A stretch of DNA of 64,000 nucleotides from Serripes groenlandicus (lineage: Eukaryota > Mollusca > Bivalvia > Cardiida > Cardiidae): positions 912,501 to 976,500 of the forward strand of contig JASEVX010000034.1 in NCBI GenBank assembly GCA_031761405.1. The letters run 5' to 3'. Of the stretch, positions 23,150 through 32,129 are shown one piece after another. Made by a program: the position numbers and the translations under genes. The notes under the pieces were generated by a model. It was given only the letters and a program-made list of their open reading frames with translations, searched no databases and was not told the origin of the DNA. Position 1 is the stretch's first letter. Every line of letters starts with the position of its first letter.

Positions 23150-23450
23150 TATTTGTTTGAATGTTGCTTCACGCCGCTTTCAACATTATTTCAGTTAGAT
23201 CACGGCGTTTCCTGGGTAATTACTAGTACTACCGGTATGTTTTTTTTTAAACATTATTTAGTTTACATCGATTGCGAATCAAGCTTTCAGCTTCTATTAA
23301 TCACGCTCGATGTCTGCTTCCTGAAGACTTAACCAGTACTCGCGCCGTTTGTGTGGAAAAATCCCAAAAATGCAGGCCCTCTCATCGCGGGACTCGATAC
23401 GATACCTTTGATACGAGAGGCCGACGCTCTACCTCTGCACCCTGTCTACC
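23150..23450 (-). mobile_element. Two reverse-oriented SINE pieces
   Basis: At 23150-23245 there is a SINE tail in reverse ('cacgccgctttcaacattat', 'gatcacggcgtttcctgggt'). At 23250-23450 there is a second SINE in reverse whose tRNA-like head is 'gtgcagaggtagagcgtcgg' on the minus strand, matching 18540-18705. Confidence 0.6.
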
Positions 23451-23614
23451 GGTATGTTTCATCCTGATACCGATGTATCAGTCGTAATGCTATGCCTGCA
23501 ATCCTTAGTTCAAGAGAAGAGGGAAAGCAATTAATACCCTTTTTAAATTATATGGTAGAACCCGTTACGGAGACGGTAACATAATTTCACTTGATCGTGC
23601 ACGTGTATAATTGC

Positions 23615-23837
23615 TTAACCCTTTCGTATATACAACAAATCTGCAGTCGAGAACTTGTAAAGCAATATAGACAAAAGTATGGACAATTTCTGAATGAAAG
23701 TGTGACTGTTGAATAGCGTTGAAAACATTGTGGCAAAGGGAGAAATTGCTCATTATGAGTAATTTCTCTATTTGCAACACTGTTTTCAAAGATCGTGTGC
23801 GTCCGAGTCGTCAGAAAGCGTGAGGGAAAAGTGTTAA
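23615..23837. mobile_element. MITE copy with TTAA at both ends
   Basis: Starts ttaaccctttcgtatataca and ends 'cgtgagggaaaagtgttaa', with the central palindrome 'gagaaattgctcattatgag'. Confidence 0.7.
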
Positions 23838-23844
23838 GAGACTG

Positions 23845-24750
23845 ACGAAACTTGGCCTAGATATCATTTAAACAAACAGTCTGACCAAATTTCAAGCTGC
23901 TTAAGCAAAAAATGCGGCATCCAAAGTGTTAACAAGATTTTCCTTCAATTTGGCCTAGTGACCTAGTTTTTGACCCTGCATGACCCATATTCGAACTTGA
24001 CCTAGATATCATTTAGCTCAACAGTCTGACCAAATTTCAAGCTGCTGAAGCAAAACATGCGGCTTCTACAGAGTTAACAAGATTTTCCTTCAATTTGGCC
24101 TAGTGACCTAGTTTCTGACCCAATTTGACCCATATTTAAACTTGAGCTAGATATCTTTAAGACAAACATTCTGACAATATTTCAACATGCTCAAGTTGAA
24201 AATGTGGCCTCTACAGTGTTAACAAGATTACCCTTCAATTTGGCCTAGTGACCTAGTTTCTGACCCGATATGACCCATATTCGAACTTGACCTAGATATT
24301 TTTAAGACAAACATTCTGACAAACTTTCAAACTGCTGAAGCAAAAATTGCGGCCTCTAGAGTGTTAATAAGATTTTCCTTCAATTTGACCTAGTGACCTA
24401 TTTTTTGACCCGACATGACCCATATTCAAACTTGACCTACATATCATCAAGACAAACATTCTGATAAAGTTTCAACATGCTCAAGTTGAAAATGTGGCCT
24501 CCAGAGTGTTAACAAGATTTCGCTTCAATTTGACCTAGTGACCTCGTTTTTGACCTCATATGGCCCAGTTTCGAACTTGTCCAAGATTTGATGGAGATGA
24601 ATGTTCTGATACACTTTCATGAAGATTGGATGCAAAATGTAGCCTGTAGAGTGTTAACAAGCTGAAATGTTGACGACGCACGACGCACGACGGACAAAAT
24701 GTGATCACAATAGCTCACCTTGCACTTCGTGCATAGGTGAGCTAAAAACA
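23845..24750 (+). mobile_element. Satellite-cored element, family B (one end)
   Basis: Tandem units of about 145 bp built on 'ttcaatttggcctagtgacc', 'gacccatattcgaacttgac' and 'gtgttaacaagattttcctt'. The right end is 'gacgacgcacgacgcacgac', 'aatgtgatcacaatagctca' and the hairpin 'caccttgcacttcgtgcata' then 'ggtgagctaaaaa'. This is the same end as family A in reverse, so A and B share termini but not cores. The usual 'aacaagagggcc' end was not seen on the left. Confidence 0.75.
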
Positions 24751-25049
24751 CAACGTTAAAGGAATATTTCGACCAATCAGAGACATGCCCGTTAGAAATC
24801 GGGATAGGAATTCATGATATGTATTTTGAAATTCATTTGAAGTGTTTGATGGAATTTTGGAATTTTTCCAGAAAAAAGAATCTTGATACATGTACTTGAT
24901 CATGACCAGACTGGTTCAGTGGGAGTTAGCTTGGACCCGAAACAGTCATAGTAGCAAATCAATAACTGAAAAAACACATGTTCCTTTTTAGACTTTTGAG
25001 TTAGTACAGTGACCGTTTCAGTGTCTCAACCCAATGCCAGATAAAGAAT

Positions 25050-25600
25050 GGAAAAACAGATATTGCACTTAATTAGCTCTTATAAGTAACCAAAGATTGC
25101 ATTATTCTTATAGAACTATTTTAAAATAATTTCATAGGAATGTTCCTTAGGTAGATATCTATAAGTTGTTCATACATTTAATTGCAGATAATTGGTTGCT
25201 GCATCATCAAACAGAAGGAAAAATACAGAAACTATAAATGCTCAAATGTTCCACTTAATCGAATATCCGTGAAAAAAGTATGGCCGCCATAGGCGAAGCT
25301 TGATTTCCTTATATGAGTATATTGAAAACTTCACAAATGTTCTATTATAAAAGCATTGATCTGATATGGAAATAATTTTGCAAATATGTTACTTGTGTGA
25401 CCTTCTAAATCGATTTTTGAAATGTATTTATAGTGAAAACTTTAATAATTTTCTTGTCTAAAAGTATATGACTGATTTTAAAATAATGTTGCACAACTGT
25501 TCACTCTGGCCCTCTTCGCAGATTGTTAAATTGATTCTGATCCGTTGAAAGCATGCCCTCCATGGGACGTTGCTTGTTTTCCACGTGAAAACTTTGAAGA
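25050..25600 (-). mobile_element. Decayed family A core
   Basis: Shares 'aggaatgttccttaggt', 'aagtatggccgcca' and 'cttatatgagtatattgaaa' with the family A core at 1965-3252, but is strongly diverged and has no recognisable ends. Orientation is uncertain. Confidence 0.4.
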
Positions 25601-25917
25601 AAACTATTGAAGGTGATTGATAGAGGACGGCCAGTCTTCTTGTCTAAGAAAACAATGGATCAGCTAGATGAGTAAAATGTTAAATTAATTGTTTACTCAG
25701 TTTAATGGGGTTGGGGCTGGGAAGGAAACGCTTTTCCAGATTTCGCATCATTTACTTCCCATTAAGTGGTTTAACTGACCAACTTATATATACCAACACA
25801 TGAGTTCAACAATTCAGTGAATTACCTTACAGCTGCATGATAGAAGTGATTTAAGAGTGATGCTGCCAAGTTAAGAAACACATAAATCAGTTAGTTATGT
25901 TTTACTTCGTCCGTTTT

Positions 25918-26255
25918 TAGCCCTGTCCCACATTCCGACACTTGCTGACGCATTTGCAGCAGACGAACATTTTTAAAATACATTGTGGCAGAAGGAGAAA
26001 TAATTTATAATGAGCAGTTGATCTTTCTTTCCTGCAATCTTTTCAAATCTATTCAACACTCATTCACAGAGTATCCATATTTGTGTCTAGGCGTTTTCAA
26101 AGTCGACTTTAACGTAAATGACCGTATTTGTTTGAAAAAAAGTTGCAAACATATCGGCAAAAGATATTGCTTATTATAAGCAATTTCTTCCTTTGCCACA
26201 CTATTTTCTAAATTCTTCCGCTGCTTATGTGTCAAAATATGTCTGTTAAGCTTTA
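25918..26255. mobile_element. MITE copy, long variant
   Basis: Left part 'tagccctgtcccacattccg' and 'gcagcagacgaac', centre 'ggcagaaggagaaataattt' and a second 'ggcaaaagatattgctta'. The right end is decayed. It may be two overlapping copies. Confidence 0.5.
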
Positions 26256-26550
26256 AATTTACAACTGGCTTATATTCATGTATAATTATTTAGTGACTTT
26301 TTTTAAGCATATTCCTTAAAGGAAACCAAGAATGACATTCAAATACGCGATAAATATGTAGGGAAAAGTCATATAAACGTAATGTGATAAGAATTTTCAT
26401 TGAAAATATAAAACAATAACTTTAATAAGCATTTAAAATCAGGGCTCAAAATAAGCTAGGTTGCGATTAACGAACAAAAACAGATCGGCAATTTCCGTAA
26501 AATATACCGGAAGTGACGTGGTAATGAGGAATTCAATGCAGGCTTTCATT

Positions 26551-26599
26551 ATATTATATGACAACCAATGAATTTGCTGTTTATCAGAGTGAAATATAA
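26551..26599. repeat. 49-bp repeat shared in inverse with 62818-62866
   Basis: 'accaatgaatttgctgttta' and 'tcagagtgaaata' occur here and, reverse-complemented, at 62818-62866 inside the giant transposon. Here it sits about 200 bases upstream of the DUF3504 gene's ATG. Confidence 0.7.
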
Positions 26600-26803
26600 C
26601 CCTATATCTTTTCAAAAATCCACTCTGCCGGAACTACTTTTTTTATTACCTCCCTTGATTTGTCAAACGTGAGTTTTGTCCCTTTGATACATTGACGTCT
26701 GCTACAATAACAACAACAAAAGTAAACAACAACACAAAACAGTAAACAACAACATTTAACAACAAATAACTGTAAGTAGCAAAAAACCAAAATTAAAGAA
26801 AAA

Positions 26804-27219
26804 ATGGATGCTGAATTTCAACTTGATGAAAATGTTCTTTCACAACTTTTTGATCAAGAATTTGAGGAAATTGATCTTGATCTTCGGTAAGAAGGCAACA
26901 TTCAATTTAGATTTTGATTTGGGGGACGTGATATCTAGACAACAAAATATAGACCACTTTTTGAAGGATAACCAAAACAAAAACACTATGAGAAAAACTG
27001 AAACAGACATGTCTGCTCTGAATTCATTCTTGATCAACAAGGGAGAGATGAGATGCATCCAGTTCATCCCACCAACACAGCTTGATCTGCATCTGTGCGA
27101 GTTCTTAATGTCGGCCTTAAAAAAGAATGGAGGAGAGTATGAGCCATGCACGCTTCGGAGTTTCGTATCCTCTTTTGAGAGACATTTGAAAGAGAACAGG
27201 TACCAATGCAGCATACTGA
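26804..27219 (+). pseudogene. DUF3504 (ZMYM/QRICH1/KCTD1-like, Crypton-derived) gene, 5' part, cut by transposon
   Basis: ATG at 26804 opens a short acidic N-terminus (MDAEFQLDENVLSQLFDQEF...). That frame meets TAA at 26888, and the DUF3504-like sequence continues from there in the next frame, so a one-base frame change lies near 26885. The second frame carries the typical helical lead-in 'NTMRKTETDMSALNSFLI', then 'LDLHLCEFLMSALKKNGGEY', 'EPCTLRSFVSSFERHLKE' and 'NRYQCSILT'. These match the start of the DUF3504 family, a tyrosine-recombinase-like domain derived from Crypton transposons and lacking proven activity in the domesticated proteins. The frame is interrupted after base 27220 by the giant MULE and resumes at 63909. 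CGGTAAG at 26885 could also be a splice donor, but no suitable short intron was found. Whether the frame change is real or a sequencing error cannot be told from this window. Confidence 0.75.
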
Positions 27220-27220
27220 C
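27212..27220. repeat. Target-site duplication, left copy (CATACTGAC)
   Basis: Nine bases immediately before the left terminal inverted repeat. They are identical and in the same orientation as 63900-63908. Nine bases is the normal duplication length for Mutator-like elements. Confidence 0.93.
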
Positions 27221-27299
27221 GCTGAAGGGGTCGTTGTCGTATCAGGTACTACACATATGTACCCGAGGTACATATATGTATACACAAGTGTACCAGACC
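27221..27299 (+). repeat. MULE left terminal inverted repeat (79 bp)
   Basis: Starts GCTGAAGGGGTCGTTGTCGT and ends 'aagtgtaccagacc'. It is identical to the reverse complement of 63821-63899. It contains an imperfect palindrome, 'acatatgtacccgaggtaca' then 'tatatgt', a plausible transposase-binding site. Further TGTACC/CGTACC words follow at 27319 and 27340. Confidence 0.95.
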
Positions 27300-27507
27300 A
27301 ATGTTGTTTCTACATAACCGTACCGATGCGCTCCACAAATGTACCTCCGACGGGAAGTCTCGTTCAGTCACGTGGTATTGTCGTAAAAGACGGTCCAGCT
27401 CGCGCCATATGTCATCGAGTCATTTGAGTGCACGTGACGTCAGGTCGAATGCTCTTTTTGAACCGCTCACTGTTTACGGCGTTTAAGTAAAACTATAAAT
27501 AAACACA

Positions 27508-27814
27508 ATGGATGTCGGGCAAAATGAATTGCTAGAGTACCTTGAAAGCCTTGACGCATATAAGTTGGCAAATGTTGTAAGAAAGGGGAGAGAAGTGGGA
27601 AAAGAGTTGACGGTAGAAAGAGGAGAAAATGGTATTTTGTCGGATCGGATTGTCGTTGCACCGGGTGTTGATCATAAAAAAACAAAGTTGTTGTAAGGGA
27701 AGTGCTAATTTGCAATGGCAGTGGGAACTGTCAGCGAAAGTGTGGAGAATTGGGTCGATGTGAGGAGGGTACTTATTTAATTTACGCATCTGTCTCTGTG
27801 TCTGTATGTATGTA

Positions 27815-27845
<31 letters not shown>

Positions 27846-29760
27846 ATTCGCTTGCTGACTTTGGTTTCCTCAATATATGAGTCAAAGAAAGTTACTGCTA
27901 ATACAGTATTGATACAAGAAAATGATTTACATGAATTTGAATTAGAATTCTACAGGTCGAATTACGCTAAATTCATCCTCTGTCATGCTGATTGTTTGCA
28001 TAGAAAATGAGTGTATACCATCACCAGAATGTATTGAATATATGACATTGAGTTTAAAATCATTGTAAATGTGTACAGGATGTACGGGAAATGAATGATT
28101 TGATCACTTGTAGTATTTTGACCTTGCTTGAAAGAGAAAGTAGAGAATGCTAAACATCGGTTTTGTCCGGGCCCGATTTGGTCCAAAATGAAGGTAACCA
28201 TTTTCACCTGGTGAGTTCTTTCTTGCATAATGCATGACCCCCACTTTTCTTTGGATTGTTTTAAAGCTCAGATGAAACTCTTTTCAATGGTATCATACTG
28301 GTGTTCTACATGAGAAACGCTTAGAAAGTGTGACAATTGAGGACTGAAACTGTTCAATTTACATGGAAACAAAGAAGGAATTTATTTGGTGTATTGTAAC
28401 CTAGATTATGTTGTCTGAATGTGTGTATTATTTTATTCACAGGTTGCCTGAAAGAAAAGGAGAGGGCCAAAACTGGCCACCGGTGTTCTTTTCGTGTGGT
28501 GCTGACCATGCACTTGCAAACACTTGGAACATGGCGGGTGGATGTGATGGGGAGACATGTACCACTGACTGCAGTGTGGGTTCCACCCATGAAGAACCCA
28601 CTCCGGAATGAATCTGTGAGTAAACCAGAGACTATGATTGACTCTTTGTTTTTTATGTAAACTTAGGTATAAACTGTGCAAAAAAAGTCATGGATAATCT
28701 AATTTATCATATGCCAGTACATTTTTCGGTGGAAATACATGCAGATTGACATGCACAGTTCACACACGACGGATTAAAATTCCGTATTAGCACCCGGTGC
28801 GCGGACTACTTTCAGCGCGGTTCCCGTTTTGAATCTGCGCTACGTAGTAAAATATGCAGAAAACCAGTACTATTTAGGACAATTGTTTCTAGTGTATGTA
28901 TCGAAAACTTAGCGTCAAATTTAATTAAACCCGCAAATAAATATTATGTTGTTATTTTCTCCCACAAAACAATGGAAATTTAATTTGATAATGCTATTGG
29001 GCGGGACCTACGTTTTAGCATACTTTCTAGGGGCGTGGCCTAAGTATTGTTGTAAATATTCTACCGCCATTCATCTTTTCTTTTCAAGATTACAAAATTG
29101 TATCTCCAATAAAAAATATATTGAATCTGTAGATTTGTTAGTTTTTTCGCTCTTCATAGATCATAGGTATATAATAAAGGGAATTTTACGTTGCGGGAGC
29201 GATAAATGTGTTCGTATTGCACGACTCGTAGCGTGGGAAAATCCATATCTTACTCGACCTTTGGTCTCGTTAGATATCGATTTTTCCACGCTACTTGTAG
29301 CGCAATACGAACCCTTTTATCGCTACCGCAACGTAATATTCCGTTTGTATACACCTGGTTATGCACAAACAGCACTAATAGAAGTACAGAGAGAAAAAAA
29401 ATCTGATGACAAGGGATATACAAATTTCTACAGCAATACACATTAAATATCTGGCTATAGGATAATTATGATTTTGTTTTGCTTCCAAATAAAATTATTG
29501 TGATGAAATTTATATTTACCTGATGTATCGTTTCTTTTGGCATTCAGTATATTTTTACTTATTTACTCTTTATTTTGTGTTTGCAAGTACATGTACAGCA
29601 TTATTGCATAGAAGTTTGCAGACCCAAGCTGTGACAAACCTGTACCAATTGCATTTTTCAGACTCATACCAAGTGCCTGGAGGCATTGCAGAGTGGTGAG
29701 CAGACTGTCAGGAAACTGTCGATGAAACTTGTGCAAACAGAGCGGCCAACAAAGCGGTAG
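27508..29760 (+). CDS. MULE accessory gene: truncated paralogue of the transposase N-terminal zinc region
   Basis: Exons: 27508-27768 (ATG at 27508), 28443-28615 and 29662-29760 (TAG stop), all with AG/GT borders and agreeing phases (1, then 0). The predicted product is about 177 residues. Exon 1 ends with 'CNGSGNCQRKCGELGRCEEG', matching 'CPGTGNCQRSCGGFGTCAEG' of the transposase at 62204-62328. Exon 2 starts 'GCLKEKERAKTGHRCS' and ends with 'GRHVP', matching the transposase exon at 55962 ('GCTKRRGRHDKHNCS', 'GRHVP') with the same splice phase. The DDE and SWIM parts are absent, so it could bind DNA and act as a regulator, as short products do in other transposons; that is inference. One flaw: at the A run near 27677-27683 the frame changes by one base, so the ATG frame stops at 27696 unless this is a sequence error. 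A (TC)n run lies in intron 1 at about 27814-27841. Confidence 0.7.
29180..29342. mobile_element. Foldback/MITE palindrome, 163 bp
   Basis: Two arms of about 78 bases with a loop of a few bases: 'ggaattttacgttgcgggag' at the left and 'ctaccgcaacgtaatattcc' at the right. Because of the palindrome the same peptide motif (ILRCGSDK) is read on both strands, which is not evidence of a gene. It lies in the last intron of the accessory gene, or shortly before its last exon. Confidence 0.8.
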
Positions 29761-30136
29761 CTCGAGTCCTTTATCTTTGCCCAGAAGAAAAAGTTGAAGA
29801 CAGGGCCTGGGAATGCTCAAGGACTTGTAGATTACCCCATTTCAGACGAGGAGATCTAGACTTTTTACAATACTTACTAGTCATTATTTATGTGAGAAAA
29901 GTTTTTGAATAGATGAGTCGTGAGTTGATGTGTGTAGATTGTTTTATTATACATGTAGACCACCAACGTGCCTGTGTCAATTTTTCTTTCATCTCCATCT
30001 AATGCAGTTGAAGTTGTTTATTATAAGCTGTTAGTCTTGAGGTTACTGTCAAGTCAACTGTGACCTAAACATCACAAGCGACATCAAAATTGGCAGTGAT
30101 GTCTTTTCATCTTTTCAACACAATATAATAACACCA

Positions 30137-30295
30137 AAAAGGGTAATGATATACTTTCTGATGCCTGTGCAGCAGACAAATAATGAAAACATTGTGACAA
30201 AATGAGAAATTGCTCAAAACAAGCAATGTCTCCTTTAGTCAAAATATTTTCATTTTTTTCAGTAATTATTTCTTCATTTATAAAGATTTCCCATG
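30137..30295. mobile_element. MITE copy, left part, split by the BEL/Pao element
   Basis: Carries 'gcagcagacaaat', 'gtgacaaaatgagaaattgc' and 'tttataaagatttcccatg', then stops at the LTR. The rest of the same copy is at 39895-39960. Confidence 0.8.
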
Positions 30296-30981
30296 TGTAA
30301 GGAGCCCTTGGTCTCAAAAGAAAATTCGTGACTGGTTCTTATCTGTATTAGTAGAAAACCGTAAGAACTGAAATTAATAATACAACGTCATGAATATACA
30401 TGTAAACAAAAAGATTACAAGCTTAAACATAATGCAAATGCCTTTATACGTTAAACAATCAATAATTACATATCAGAAATCTTGTACATTAAGATGGTTC
30501 ATCCTTCGGTATAAGCACTTAAGAAACAAACAATTCTAAATGCCTGAACTGAATAAAACAAAACCTTTTGGCTCTGTCAACAATACAAATATTTAGTCGT
30601 TAAACGTTTAAGACAACAAACAATGAAGCCTTCGTTCAATGCATAATCATATAAAATATCCATATACCTGGTTCTTCTGACCAAGGTCCTTAAATCATTG
30701 CAATAATGAAGCAAAATACGTTGAAATCGTTAAAAATGTTCTTTTCGTTATTCGAACGTTTAATCAGTATCGTTTTAGCGCAACAATCAAGGAATCAAGC
30801 GCTTGGTGACAATGACTGGAGGTTACACAACACTATATTATAAGGTCAAGGTACACTAGTTCACGTCAAAACAATTATCCGTGCAAATACTGAGTGCAGA
30901 CGTAATGAAAGTAAAACACATTGAAAAACACATTGTTAATATTAAATTAACAATGATTTAAGGCAAAATTAGACATTTACA
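30296..30981 (-). repeat. BEL/Pao 3' LTR
   Basis: 686 bp, tgtaaggagcccttggtctc ... gacatttaca on the plus strand. It is the intact LTR copy and the reference for the interrupted LTR at 37798-39894. Confidence 0.92.
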
Positions 30982-31196
30982 CTCCCACCAAATCATACAT
31001 GATTTCTTAAGGTCTTTAAAGATAAAAATGTAATACAATATAAGTATTCACTAAATTATCCTAAATACCCTTTAAACTTGTTGGCATTAATTAATATTCA
31101 AAGTACAAGACATTAATAATCTTAACATTCGTATACAAACAATCAGCATTTACTAAATGCAACTTTAAAGGCAACTAGAATTGTTTTTGCAAAAAA

Positions 31197-31909
31197 CAGA
31201 TGTCTCCCCTCAAATATCTGTCAAAATCTCTCAAAACATTCCAACCTATAAATTTGGGACAGATATGGAGCGGACACGAAATAAAGCCTCAAACCTTTGA
31301 CCTTCAAGCGTGACCTTGACATTGACCCTATATTGTCGAGACGCGGGTTCTGCACGTCGCCTTGATGAGGTAAACATGTGACCCAAGTTTCATGAAAATC
31401 CTTCAAGCCGTCTGGGAGATATGGAGCGGACACGAAATAAAGCCTCAAACCTTTGACATTCAAGCGTGACCTTGACCTTGACCCTATATTGTCGAGACGC
31501 AGGTTCTGCACGTCGCCTTGATGAGGTGAACATGTGACCCAAGTTTCATGAAAATCCTTCAAGCCGTCTCGGAGATATGGAGCGGACACGAAATAAAGCC
31601 TCAAACCTTTGACCTTCAAGTGTGACCTTGACCTTGACCCTATATTGTCGAGACGCGGGTTCTGCACGTCGCCTTGATGAGGTGAACATGTGACCCAAGT
31701 TTCATGAAAATCCTTCAAGCCGTCTGGGAGATATGGAGCGGACACGAAATAAAGCCTCAAACCTTTGACCTTCAAGCGTGACCTTGACCTTGACCCTATA
31801 TTGTCGAGACGTGAGTTCTGCACGTCGCCTTGATGAGGTGAACATGTGAGCCAAGTTTCATGAAAATCCTTCAAGCCGTCTTGGAGATATGGAGCGGACA
31901 CGATTTCGG

Positions 31910-31955
<46 letters not shown>

Positions 31956-32007
31956 GCCCAGGACAAAAACAATATATCTCCCCTGTATACAGGGGGAGAC
32001 ATAATAA
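31197..32007. mobile_element. Satellite-cored element nested in the BEL/Pao 3' untranslated region
   Basis: About four tandem units of 158 bp ('gaccttcaagcgtgaccttg', 'gtcgagacgcgggttctgca', 'gtctgggagatatggagcgg'), then a (gaca)n run at 31912-31953 and a terminal hairpin 'tctcccctgtatacaggggg' plus 'aga'. The left end is 'agatgtctcccctcaaata'. The 226-residue open frame 31221-31901 is repeat translation and not a gene. Confidence 0.8.
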
Positions 32008-32129
32008 TAAGGTAACTATGCAGAAAACACTAAGACTAGAGTCAACACTGACTAGAAACAATTGTCAAATATTGCATTTAGCATGATTTCAAACGTCACA
32101 AAATCAAACTTAAGACAGACGTTTAAGTT

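Noticed and set aside
27489..27507. TATA box (ctataaataaa) for the accessory gene
   Set aside because: It is only about 15 bases before the ATG, too close to serve as a core promoter unless a later ATG is used.
28946..29446. 166-residue plus-strand frame
   Set aside because: It runs across a palindrome and reads the same motif on the opposite strand; no homology recognised.
27221..29760. Left end as a separate short MULE copy next to an unrelated large one
   Set aside because: A separate copy would need its own second TIR near 29-30 kb, which I could not find, while the TSD pairs 27221 with 63899.
31221..31901. 226-residue minus-strand open frame
   Set aside because: It repeats the same 50-odd residues four times because the DNA is a 158-bp satellite; it shows no family resemblance.
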